From assembly GCF_963930865.1 (NCBI RefSeq), contig NZ_CAWVOH010000001.1:310001-374000 (forward strand): 64,000 bases of DNA, given 5' to 3'. A program made the position numbers and the translations under genes. The DNA comes from Eupransor demetentiae. Lineage in GTDB: Bacteria; Bacillota; Bacilli; Lactobacillales; Lactobacillaceae. The stretch's first letter is position 1, and the number at the start of each line of letters is the position of its first letter. The notes below the pieces were generated by a model that saw nothing but the letters and a program-made list of their open reading frames with translations, made no database searches and was not told where the DNA came from. Of the stretch, positions 31,702 through 40,225 are shown in pieces.

Positions 31702-33393
31702 ATGACGGATAAGCAAGCAGTGGTTGCTGCCTTGGCAGCGGTTTTACCTGATGTAAATCGTGATGAAATTGAAGAAAAGCTCGAAGCACCAAAGAGCACG
31801 GATTTGGGCGATATTGCCTTTCCAGCCTTTTTCCTCGCTAAGGCTTTGCACAAGGCTCCTCAAGCGATTGCCAGTGAAATTGTGGAAAACATTGACCAAG
31901 CCAACTTCGAAAAGGTTGTTGCTACTGGCCCATACGTGAACTTCTTCTTGGATAAAGTGGCTACTTCAAAGGCAACTTTGCACCAGATTTTGACAGAAGA
32001 ATCTGACTTTGGGGCCAACGAAGACGGTCAAATGCGTAACGTGACGATTGATATGTCCTCACCTAACATTGCCAAGCCAATGTCGATGGGACACTTGCGT
32101 TCGACGGTAATTGGAAATTCATTGGCCAACATCACCGCTAAAAACGGTTATCACCCAGTTAAAATTAACCACTTGGGTGACTGGGGAACTCAGTTTGGTA
32201 AGTTGATTTACGCCTACAAGACCTGGGGTTCAGAAGACGAAGTTAAGGCCGACCCAATTGCCACTTTGTTGAAGTACTACGTCGAATTCCACGAAAAGGC
32301 GAAGGAAGACGAGAGTCTAAACGACGAAGGACGTGCTTGGTTTAAGAAGCTTGAAGACGGCGACCCTGAAGCCCATGAATTGTGGTCATGGTTCCGTAAG
32401 GAATCTTTGAAGGAATTCACGGAAATCTACGACCGTTTGGGCATTGATTTTGATTCCTTTAATGGTGAAGCCTTCTACAACGACAAGATGGATGGCGTGG
32501 TTGACCAATTAGCACAAAAGGGACTCTTGGTGAAGTCTCAGGGTGCTGAAATCGTTGACTTGTCATCGATTGATGAAAACTTAACGCCGGCCATGATTAA
32601 GCGTTCCGATGGTGCTACGCTTTACATGACCCGTGACTTGGCGGCTGCAATTTACCGTAAGGAAACCTACGACTTTGTTAAGTCGCTATACGTTGTTGGT
32701 GGCGAACAGCGCGAACACTTTGTTCAATTGAAGGCTGTTTTGTCCTTGATGGGCGAACCATGGGCCGATGACATCGAACACATTTCCTTTGGTTTGATTA
32801 CCTTCAACGGTAAGAAGATGTCAACTCGTAAGGGTGATGTGGTCTTGCTTAAGGATGTTTTGGACGATGCCCACGAATTGGCTTTAGCTCAAATTAAGGA
32901 AAAGAATCCTGATTTGGCGAACAAGGAAGAAGTTGCCGAAGAAGTTGGTGCTGGTGCGGTAGTCTTCCACGATTTGATGAATGACCGGACAAACAACTTC
33001 GACTTCAACTTGGAAGAAGTGGTTCGCTTCGAAGGCGATACTGGTCCATACGTCCAGTACACGAATGCCCGTGCGCAATCAATTTTGCGTAAGGCGGGTA
33101 AGGGCGTCAATCTTGATGACTTAAACTTAGACGATGCCGCTACTTGGGAAATTATTTCAAACTTGAATAACTTCCCTGAAGTTGTCCGTCGTGCCTGGGC
33201 TAAGCGTGAACCATCCGTTATCGCAAAGTATGCTTTGAACTTGGCCCGTACTTTCAATAAGTACTACGCGAACTCAAAGATTTTGACTGAAGACGATCAA
33301 CTAAATGCTCGTTTGGCTTTGGTTTCAGCGGTTTCTGTTGTTTTGACGGAATCATTGGCCCTTTTGGGTGTTAAGGCACCGGCCGAAATGTAA
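31702..33393 (+). CDS. argS: Arginyl-tRNA synthetase
   Basis: ArgS charges tRNA-Arg with arginine. The 563 residues carry the N-terminal ArgS additional domain, the class I HIGH variant SPNIAKPMSMGHLR, the Arg-specific KMSKS region NGKKMSTRKGD, and a C-terminal anticodon-binding helical domain (DALR, ending LNARLALV..LLGVKAPAEM). I chose ATG 31702 behind AAAGGATG; a TTG at 31681 in the same frame lacks a binding site. Expression is controlled by the T-box, so it answers arginyl-tRNA starvation. Confidence 0.97.
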   Translation: MTDKQAVVAALAAVLPDVNRDEIEEKLEAPKSTDLGDIAFPAFFLAKALHKAPQAIASEIVENIDQANFEKVVATGPYVNFFLDKVATSKATLHQILTEESDFGANEDGQMRNVTIDMSSPNIAKPMSMGHLRSTVIGNSLANITAKNGYHPVKINHLGDWGTQFGKLIYAYKTWGSEDEVKADPIATLLKYYVEFHEKAKEDESLNDEGRAWFKKLEDGDPEAHELWSWFRKESLKEFTEIYDRLGIDFDSFNGEAFYNDKMDGVVDQLAQKGLLVKSQGAEIVDLSSIDENLTPAMIKRSDGATLYMTRDLAAAIYRKETYDFVKSLYVVGGEQREHFVQLKAVLSLMGEPWADDIEHISFGLITFNGKKMSTRKGDVVLLKDVLDDAHELALAQIKEKNPDLANKEEVAEEVGAGAVVFHDLMNDRTNNFDFNLEEVVRFEGDTGPYVQYTNARAQSILRKAGKGVNLDDLNLDDAATWEIISNLNNFPEVVRRAWAKREPSVIAKYALNLARTFNKYYANSKILTEDDQLNARLALVSAVSVVLTESLALLGVKAPAEM

Positions 33394-33450
33394 TCTCGCA
33401 CTGAATTGATTTGACGGAGCACTGCTCGTCGATGATGGAAGGATACGGGT

Positions 33451-35529
33451 ATGACTCAAAATAATGCAAGACGTCAAGCCGGTCTTTGGCAAAGGATGAA
33501 ACCTTTCTGGGACCGTTGGCAGTTGGGTCGTTTAGCGATTGTTGTTTTCTTGGCAATTTTCTTGTTAAGTTCGACATACTTGATTACGATTGCAAAAACG
33601 TCGCACGTGCATAAGCTTGAAGCAACCTTGTCCCAGACAACGGATATCTACGATAACCAGGATCAGTGGGCAGGGCAGCTTTATTCCCAAAAGGGGACCT
33701 ACGTCAAATATAATGCGATTTCACAAAACATGCGGGATGCCGTTTTGTCGATTGAAGATCGTAATTTTTACCATGAACACGGTTTCTCCGTTCGTGGACT
33801 GGCCCGAGCAGCTTACCTCTTTGTCCGGAACAAATTGACGGGTTCTAACGTGATTTCCGGGGGTGGTTCGACCATCACCCAGCAGTTGGTTAAAAACGCC
33901 TACTTGACCCAGCAGCAGACCTTCTCGCGTAAGGCTAAGGAAATTTTTTTGGCCATGCAGGTCGAGCAGGATTATTCAAAAAATGATATTTTGACCATGT
34001 ACCTGAACAATTCTTGGTTTGGTAATGGTGTTTGGGGGGTTGAAGATGCCTCGGAGAAGTACTTTGGCGTGCACGCTTCCGAGTTGACAACGGCTCAAGC
34101 GGCCACCCTGGCGGGAATGTTGACGAACCCATCCGGCTTTAATCCGATTGATCATCCGGAACGCTCGAAGAAGCGCCGTGATTTGGTTTTGGAAACCATG
34201 GCTCAAAACAAGAAGTTGACCAAGGACCAGATGCAACAGGCCCAAGCAACGCCAATTGTTTTGACCGATAACTACGTGGGTGGTGAAAACTACCGCTATC
34301 CATGGTTCTTTGATTCCGTGATTGCGGAAGCCGTTAACAAGTACGGTATTTCCGAAAAGGACATCATGAATCAGGGTTACAAGATCTACACGACCTTGAA
34401 CCAGACGGATCAGACCAATCTTCAAAACGACTTTAAGAACAACAATCTCTTCGGTAATCAAAACTCAGCACAAGCTGCCTCAATTCTTTTGAATGCCAAA
34501 ACTGGAGGGGTACGAGCCGTAATTGGTGGTCGAGAAGATCAGCACATTTTCCGTGGTTACAACCGAGCAAACCAGTCAAACTTGCAGCCAGGTTCAATCA
34601 TCAAGCCAATCGTGGTTTATGCTCCTGCTTTGACAGCCGGTTACACCATTAATTCGAAGTTGCCCAACCACACTTTGACCTTTGGAACCAACGGTTACTC
34701 ACCGAATAACGCCTTGAACGTTCAGACTGGTGATGTCACCATGTACCAGGCCTTGGAGCATTCTTACAACATTCCAGCAGTTTACTTGCTAAACAAGCTA
34801 GGCGTTAACACTGGTTTCCAGAGTGCTAAAAACTTTGGTTTGCCAGTTACAAAGAACGACAAGAGTTTGTCCTTGGCCTTGGGTGGAATGGATAAAGGGG
34901 TTTCCCCTCAGCAAATGGCACAGGCCTACACGGCCTTTGCCAACGATGGAACAATGAGTCAGGCTCACTACATTACCAAGATTGTAGATGCTTCTGGCCA
35001 CGTTGTGGTTAGCCAGCCAAAGTATGACCAAAAGAAGGTTGTATCGGAGAAGGTAGCCAACAACTTGACGCGGATGATGCTGGGAACCTACACCAATGGA
35101 ACCGGAGCAGGGGCCGCACCAAGTGGTTACACGATTGCGGGTAAGACCGGTACGACCGAAAACCCTAACGATCCGAATAACGCCAACTCTTCCAAGGATT
35201 CATGGGCCGTTGCCTACACGCGTGACGTTGTCCAGGTCACTTGGATGGGACTTGAAGGAAATAGTGCGGCTTCCTTGCCAATTGGTTTGATGTCAACGAT
35301 TGGACGGTACGTGAAGACTTCGATGGGACAGGTTATCCCGAATACGAGCGAGCACAGTTTTAGCGTTACGAATCCCAACCAAACGACAAACGATTCAGGT
35401 AGTTCCAACAGTAATTCTAATAACGACTGGATGGCCAATACGCAGCAAGCCATCAACGATGGCGTCGATAAGACGGTTGATGGGGCTAACAAAGTATGGG
35501 ATACTGTAAAAAGTTGGTTTGGTAATTAA
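33451..35529 (+). CDS. pbp2A: Class A penicillin-binding protein
   Basis: A 692-residue bifunctional enzyme that polymerises and cross-links peptidoglycan at the outer face. It has a short cytosolic N-terminus, one membrane helix (about 30-50) and a GT51 glycosyltransferase (about 70-240, IEDRNFYHEHG, GGGSTITQQLVKNAYL). The transpeptidase (about 330-620) has the nucleophile motif SIIK in PGSIIKP, SYN in EHSYNIP and KTG in IAGKTGTTE. The tail (650-692) is Asn/Ser-rich and charged. Close to PBP2a types of lactic bacteria; I am less sure of the exact symbol. Confidence 0.92.
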   Translation: MTQNNARRQAGLWQRMKPFWDRWQLGRLAIVVFLAIFLLSSTYLITIAKTSHVHKLEATLSQTTDIYDNQDQWAGQLYSQKGTYVKYNAISQNMRDAVLSIEDRNFYHEHGFSVRGLARAAYLFVRNKLTGSNVISGGGSTITQQLVKNAYLTQQQTFSRKAKEIFLAMQVEQDYSKNDILTMYLNNSWFGNGVWGVEDASEKYFGVHASELTTAQAATLAGMLTNPSGFNPIDHPERSKKRRDLVLETMAQNKKLTKDQMQQAQATPIVLTDNYVGGENYRYPWFFDSVIAEAVNKYGISEKDIMNQGYKIYTTLNQTDQTNLQNDFKNNNLFGNQNSAQAASILLNAKTGGVRAVIGGREDQHIFRGYNRANQSNLQPGSIIKPIVVYAPALTAGYTINSKLPNHTLTFGTNGYSPNNALNVQTGDVTMYQALEHSYNIPAVYLLNKLGVNTGFQSAKNFGLPVTKNDKSLSLALGGMDKGVSPQQMAQAYTAFANDGTMSQAHYITKIVDASGHVVVSQPKYDQKKVVSEKVANNLTRMMLGTYTNGTGAGAAPSGYTIAGKTGTTENPNDPNNANSSKDSWAVAYTRDVVQVTWMGLEGNSAASLPIGLMSTIGRYVKTSMGQVIPNTSEHSFSVTNPNQTTNDSGSSNSNSNNDWMANTQQAINDGVDKTVDGANKVWDTVKSWFGN

Positions 35530-35560
35530 AACAATTTAGAAGCAAAGAAAGGCTTTCATC

Positions 35561-35914
35561 ATGACAGTAAACATTTACGATAACGCCAATCAAATGGCAG
35601 AAGTTTTGAAGCAAACAGAACAATACGAAGCTTGGCAAAAGGCTTTTGACGCCGTTCAAGGCGATGCTGAAGCAAAGGACTTGTTCAAGCAATTCCAAGA
35701 GATCCAAATGACGGTGCAAAAGATGATGCAATCTCAGCAAAAGCCTGCTCCTGACCAGGAAAAGGAATGGGATGCCGTTGCACAAAAGGTCCAGAGCAAC
35801 GATTTGATTAAGAACTTGATGGCCTCAGAACAGATTTTGAACAATCTTTTGGGTGAATTGAATGACTTGGTAACGAAGCCAATTTCTGAAGCATACGCTT
35901 CTGCCAACAAGTAA
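35561..35914 (+). CDS. YlbF/YheA family protein
   Basis: A 117-residue all-helical protein of the YlbF/YmcA/YheA (DUF964) family, with NIYDNANQMAEVLKQTEQY at the start and EWDAVAQKVQSNDLIKNLMASEQ in the middle. Family members in Bacillus form the RNase Y accessory (Y-) complex, though YheA-type members have no settled role. It stands between pbp2A and lepB with its own terminator. Confidence 0.88.
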   Translation: MTVNIYDNANQMAEVLKQTEQYEAWQKAFDAVQGDAEAKDLFKQFQEIQMTVQKMMQSQQKPAPDQEKEWDAVAQKVQSNDLIKNLMASEQILNNLLGELNDLVTKPISEAYASANK

Positions 35915-35923
35915 TAAACAAGT

Positions 35924-35950
35924 AAAGCAATTCAAGTTGAATTGCTTTTT
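35924..35950 (+). terminator. Terminator before lepB
   Basis: AAAGCAATTCAAGTTGAATTGCTTTTTC; the T-run ends 12 bases before the lepB ATG. Confidence 0.8.
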
Positions 35951-35961
35951 CTTTGGGGAAA

Positions 35962-36612
35962 ATGATGAAACAATTATCAAATTGGAGCCGCTTGACCGCC
36001 TACTATCTAAAAGAATTCGTCCCGACCATTCTTTTGGCCGTTCTGATTGGCTGGGCGATTCACACCTTTCTTTTCACGGGTAGCCGTGTGGTGGGTAGCT
36101 CGATGGAGCCGACTTTACAAAATAACGATTACGTCTTTATCCAACGTCAAGCCAAAATTAAACGCGGGGACGTCGTCATTTTTGATGCGCCCAAGGTCGA
36201 TCCAGATAATCAAGGGCAAAAGTACTACGTCAAACGCGTGATTGGACTGCCTGGCGATAAGATTCGCTTTGATAAAGGCAAGCTCTTCGTCAATGACAAA
36301 GCGGTAGCTCAGCCTTACCTGAATGAGGAAGAAGCATATAAAGGGACCGAAGCTGCTTTCGGCGATCCATGGGATTTGAGCTCCTTGTCGAAATCCTCAA
36401 GCTGGAATAAAACCAGTCAAAAAACGACAGTGGTACCAGCCAATTCGTACTTTGTTCTAGGCGACCATCGTAGTGTTGCGACCGACAGCCGCTACTTTGG
36501 CTACGTCCAAAAGAAATACATGCGTGGTCGGGTGCTTGTACCGTTCTGGAACGGTTCCAAGGCCACCAAGCAAAACGTTAATCATAGCCGTGATCATTTT
36601 TTTGACAAATAA
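35962..36612 (+). CDS. lepB: Signal peptidase I
   Basis: A 216-residue type I signal peptidase that cleaves Sec signal peptides. The N-terminal membrane helix (about 20-40) precedes the catalytic Ser in VGSSMEPTL and the Lys in YYVKRVIGLPGD, with the family box GDHRSVATDSR near the end. Two adjacent ATGs at 35962 and 35965 exist, with only GGGG as a possible site. The TTG at 35953 upstream is inside the terminator and was rejected. It probably matures the exported nucleotidase, PBP partners and tannase. Confidence 0.95.
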   Translation: MMKQLSNWSRLTAYYLKEFVPTILLAVLIGWAIHTFLFTGSRVVGSSMEPTLQNNDYVFIQRQAKIKRGDVVIFDAPKVDPDNQGQKYYVKRVIGLPGDKIRFDKGKLFVNDKAVAQPYLNEEEAYKGTEAAFGDPWDLSSLSKSSSWNKTSQKTTVVPANSYFVLGDHRSVATDSRYFGYVQKKYMRGRVLVPFWNGSKATKQNVNHSRDHFFDK

Positions 36613-36638
36613 AAAAGCCCGTTAAGGGCTTTTTATTT
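36610..36638. terminator. Bidirectional terminator lepB / aspartokinase
   Basis: AAAAAAGCCC-GTTA-GGGCTTTTT, between converging genes. Confidence 0.85.
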
Positions 36639-36645
36639 TGTGCTT

Positions 36646-38001
36646 TTACTTATCAAAGAAGTGGTGGTAGATGGCCTGGACGGCTGCATCGGCATCCTTG
36701 GGTTCCAGTCCTAGCATGATTGAGATTTCAGATGCTCCCTGGTTAACCATTCCAAGGGAAATGCCCGCTTCCTTTAGCGGCGTGACGATTTCAGTTAAGG
36801 TACCGACACGGCCAACCATTCCCTGACCAACAATCATGATCAAGGCAAAGTTATCGTGCCAAGTCATGGTGTCGGGATGAAATTCATTTTGGATATCAGT
36901 CTGGATGCCTTCAATTTGTTCATCATTTAGTTGATCACGGTCAAAAATGATGGTTAAATCATCGACACCAGAAGGCATGTGTTCATAGGAAACGTGGTGT
37001 CGGTTCAAAATTTGCAGCAAACGCAAGGTCACGCCAATGCCCTTGTTCAACAAGTAGCGGTGGATGTAAAGCGCGGCAAAGTGCTTCGATGCCGCAATTC
37101 CAGTAATTGGTTCTTCCGACTTTTGCTCCTTGCTAGGGCCAATCCAAGTTCCCGGTGCGGACGGATCATTGGTATTTTTAATGTTAATCGGGATTTGGCC
37201 CTTAATGGCGGGGATAATAGCTTCATCATGGAAGACGGCAAAACCGGCGTAGGAAAGCTCCCGCATTTCGTTGTAAGACATTGAGTGGATGGCACGGGGA
37301 TGGTCAACCAAGTTTGGATTAACGGCATAAATGGCAGAAACGTCTGTAAAGTTTTCGTAGACGTCAGCCTTTAAGCCCTTGGCCAAAATGGCACCGGTAA
37401 TGTCTGAGCCACCACGGTCGAAAGTGACCATGCGACCCTCGTGGTTATAACCGAAGAAACCAGGGAAAATGTAACGGACACCATCTTCGAGCTTGATTTG
37501 ACCTAAAGCATCATAAGTTGCTTCTTCATCAAGAACAGTGTTGCGGCCTTCGAAGTGCAAGTGGATTTGGCGTGGGTCCATGAAACGGGCATCTTCACCC
37601 AAAGCCTTTAAAATCATGGTCAAAAGTTGGGCGTTCAGGTATTCACCGTGAGCTGCAAAAGCAGCGCGCAAATAACGGTAAGTAGGGTAGTGGTGATTAT
37701 TTAAATCATCAATTTGGGCGTATAAGTCCTGGATTTCCCACTTGTCCACGTGAAAATACTGAGCAATGCTTCCGTAGCGGTTCTTCAAGGCCCGAACTGT
37801 TTCACTGAAATCCTCATCCGCAATCGCCTGGTCCGCATACTTCAAAAGCAAGTCGGTCACCTTTACGGGGAATTCCTTTGCTTTTCCTGGAGCAGATGTC
37901 ACCACGACCTGTCGATCTGGATCAGCCTGCAAAATATCGATGACGCGCTGGAACTGTGGTCCCGTTGCAAGGGAAGAACCACCAAATTTAATAACTTTCA
38001 T
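36646..38001 (-). CDS. Aspartate kinase
   Basis: A 451-residue aspartokinase that phosphorylates aspartate at the head of the Lys/Thr/Met pathway. VIKFGGSSLATG and FDRGGSDITGAILA are the kinase motifs (to about 290). Two ACT domains at the C-terminus (about 310-445, GIGVTLRLLQIL and MVNQGASEISIML) mark an allosterically controlled isoform. It is the last gene of the minus-strand hom-thrB-kinase cluster, so threonine feedback is likely. The family has several symbols (lysC, thrA), and I give none. Confidence 0.93.
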   Translation of the reverse strand: MKVIKFGGSSLATGPQFQRVIDILQADPDRQVVVTSAPGKAKEFPVKVTDLLLKYADQAIADEDFSETVRALKNRYGSIAQYFHVDKWEIQDLYAQIDDLNNHHYPTYRYLRAAFAAHGEYLNAQLLTMILKALGEDARFMDPRQIHLHFEGRNTVLDEEATYDALGQIKLEDGVRYIFPGFFGYNHEGRMVTFDRGGSDITGAILAKGLKADVYENFTDVSAIYAVNPNLVDHPRAIHSMSYNEMRELSYAGFAVFHDEAIIPAIKGQIPINIKNTNDPSAPGTWIGPSKEQKSEEPITGIAASKHFAALYIHRYLLNKGIGVTLRLLQILNRHHVSYEHMPSGVDDLTIIFDRDQLNDEQIEGIQTDIQNEFHPDTMTWHDNFALIMIVGQGMVGRVGTLTEIVTPLKEAGISLGMVNQGASEISIMLGLEPKDADAAVQAIYHHFFDK

Positions 38002-38019
38002 GGAAAACCTTTCTCTGAA

Positions 38020-38901
38020 TTAATCTTTTGTGATTGTGAAGCCGTGTTGGTTGATTTGGAGTAAGCGAATCTGGCCCTTGAGCTTGGCCTTAGCTAGCAG
38101 TTCTTCTGCTTTTTGACCCTTACCAGCAGCGACCATGGTGATGATGGTTGGACCTGCCCCGGAAAGGTAGGTTCCCTTAATGTCATTGGCGTGGAAGAGC
38201 TGGCGAATTTCGCGCAATTCCGGAACTAACTCGGCCCGGTAGGGTTCGTGTAGCTTATCCTTTTCTAGTAGAACCTGGAAGGCTGCTAAATCCCGGTTCC
38301 AACCGGCGTTAATCAAGGCTGCAAGGTGTTGTCCTTGGCTAACGGCGTCCTGATAAGGGATTTGCTTGGGCAAAACAGCGCGGGCCTTCTTGGTTTCCAA
38401 ATGGTAGTCTGGAATGAAGGTAAGGGCTTCCAGGTCTGGCAGGGGAACTGTCTGACTGGAAACCTGACCATCAAGGATTTGAGCTAACTGCAAGCCCCCA
38501 TAAATGGCAGGTGCCACGTTGTCGGGATGTCCTTCGATTTGGTTGGCCTCTTCCAATAGCTGTGCCTGATCAATTTCGTCGCCCTTGATTAGGTGTCCGA
38601 CAAGCAAGCCGGCCACGATAGCTGACGATGAAGATCCTAGTCCACGGGCAAGTGGAATGTCTGATGTAACTTCCAATTGATGCGCTGGCAAATCGGGATG
38701 GAGGTCCAGTGCGGTTTTGATAATTAAGTTTCTTTTATCAGAGGGGACGTCGGCACCGTATGGATGCTTGATGGTCCATTCGTCACTGGGGCCAATAATT
38801 CTAACCGTTAAGTTCAGGTCCAGGGCCAATCCTAGACAGTCAAAACCTAGTCCTAAGTTCGCTGATGTTGCGGGTACGGTAATGGTCATCATGAGTAGCA
38901 A
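38020..38901 (-). CDS. thrB: Homoserine kinase
   Basis: ThrB phosphorylates homoserine for threonine synthesis. The 293 residues are a GHMP kinase with TVPATSANLGLGFDCLG near the start and the P-loop PLARGLGSSSSAI. The start is probably TTG 38901, because AAAGGAG ends five bases before it. The ATGs at 38892 and 38889 lie 14 or more bases from that site but match the family N-terminus. The start overlaps the end of hom, so the two are coupled. Confidence 0.93.
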   Translation of the reverse strand: MLLMMTITVPATSANLGLGFDCLGLALDLNLTVRIIGPSDEWTIKHPYGADVPSDKRNLIIKTALDLHPDLPAHQLEVTSDIPLARGLGSSSSAIVAGLLVGHLIKGDEIDQAQLLEEANQIEGHPDNVAPAIYGGLQLAQILDGQVSSQTVPLPDLEALTFIPDYHLETKKARAVLPKQIPYQDAVSQGQHLAALINAGWNRDLAAFQVLLEKDKLHEPYRAELVPELREIRQLFHANDIKGTYLSGAGPTIITMVAAGKGQKAEELLAKAKLKGQIRLLQINQHGFTITKD

Positions 38902-40112
38902 GTAAACTCCTTTACGAGGCTAGCCTTTTGACTGAGTTCAGCCTTAAAGTTACTGTACTGCTTGGCTGTTAGGGCGGAAGTCAAAATGGCCTCGTAATAA
39001 CGGCCGTCTTTGGCTTGGAAAGAAGAACCCTCTTCAACGAGGTCAGATTTTTCAAAATTATTACCGGTTCCAGCTAGGACGAAGACGTGGGCCTGCTTAG
39101 CTGGTTGCTTGAGCTGATAATCCTTTTGGATACTTGGTAAGGCTTGCTTTTGTCCTTGAATAATGGCGACAATATCGGCCAAAACGGCCTGGGCAGTCGC
39201 GCGGCCACCAGCACCGGGACCTGCAAAGAGGCTGGTGCCCAGGTTTTTACTTTCAATGGCGATGGCATTGGTTTCGTTTTCGATTGATGCCAAAAGATTC
39301 GACTTGGAAAGGGCGGCTGGTGCGACTTGAACCTGGTAATGTCGGTCGTCAAGTTCGCGAATTTCAAAGAGCAGCTTGGTGGTCATCTTGAGCTGGTCAA
39401 GGGCTTCAATATCAAAGGGCGTAATGGCTTCAATTCCTTCGATATGGAAGTCTTCCAAAGTAAGGTCCAAGCCGTAAACAGTGCGCGCTAAAATAATCGC
39501 CTTGTAAGCCGCGTCAATTCCCGCGACATCGTTGGTTGGGTCACTTTCGGCAAAACCGAGTTCTTGAGCCTGCTTTAAGGCCGTTTCGTAGGCCAAACCC
39601 TTGTTAGCCATCTGGCTTAAAATGTAGTTGGTCGTCCCGTTAACGATTCCGGCAAGTCCCGTAATTTGGTCCGAAAAGTAGTAGTTGTCCAAATTGGTTA
39701 AAATCGGAATTCCACCAGCAACAGCGGCTTCGTAGCGCAAAGGCAGTTGCTTTTCTTCAGCAAGAGCAATTAACTCCTGACCCTTGCTGGCGATTAAATC
39801 CTTGTTGGCCGTGACAACCGCTTTGCCATTTTCCAAGGCCTTCTTCAACCACTGATCCGTGGGTTCAATACCACCGGCGACTTCCACAATAATCTGGATG
39901 TCAGGGTCGGTTAGGATGTCATCAACTTGATCGGTTAAGGTGATGGTGCCAGGAACTCCAGGTCGTTTTTTGTCGAGGTTATGCACGAGGGCGCTTTTAA
40001 CGCTCACGCTTTGACCGAGTTGACTTTGAAACTTTGCGGCTTGTTCGGACAGGATGGTGACTAAGCCACTCCCAACTGTTCCTAAGCCAAGTAATCCAAT
40101 CTTAACTGTCAA
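38889..40112 (-). CDS. hom: Homoserine dehydrogenase
   Basis: Hom reduces aspartate semialdehyde to homoserine. The 407 residues show the NAD(P) fold GLLGLGTVGSGLVTIL, the catalytic region GIVNGTTNYILSQM and a C-terminal ACT-like part for threonine feedback. The start is TTG at 40112, decided by GGAGGAG seven bases upstream. hom-thrB-kinase is one minus-strand operon, divergent from thrC. Confidence 0.94.
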   Translation of the reverse strand: MTVKIGLLGLGTVGSGLVTILSEQAAKFQSQLGQSVSVKSALVHNLDKKRPGVPGTITLTDQVDDILTDPDIQIIVEVAGGIEPTDQWLKKALENGKAVVTANKDLIASKGQELIALAEEKQLPLRYEAAVAGGIPILTNLDNYYFSDQITGLAGIVNGTTNYILSQMANKGLAYETALKQAQELGFAESDPTNDVAGIDAAYKAIILARTVYGLDLTLEDFHIEGIEAITPFDIEALDQLKMTTKLLFEIRELDDRHYQVQVAPAALSKSNLLASIENETNAIAIESKNLGTSLFAGPGAGGRATAQAVLADIVAIIQGQKQALPSIQKDYQLKQPAKQAHVFVLAGTGNNFEKSDLVEEGSSFQAKDGRYYEAILTSALTAKQYSNFKAELSQKASLVKEFTCYS

Positions 40113-40148
40113 GATAATCTCCTCCGTAATGAATATAGTATTGAGGTG

Positions 40149-40157
40149 ATTTTAACA
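40149..40157 (-). promoter_or_regulatory. -10 of the hom-thrB operon, TG extended
   Basis: On the minus strand TG-T-TAAAAT, about 37 bases before the TTG start. Confidence 0.55.
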
Positions 40158-40183
40158 TTTATTAAGGCAAAAAAGAATATTTT

Positions 40184-40192
40184 TGTTAGAAT
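40184..40192 (+). promoter_or_regulatory. -10 of thrC, TG extended
   Basis: TG-T-TAGAAT, 33 bases before the thrC ATG. It lies about 30 bases from the divergent hom -10, so the two may be regulated together. Confidence 0.55.
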
Positions 40193-40225
40193 AATATTAA
40201 ATACAAATGAGAGGTTGTTTGCACG

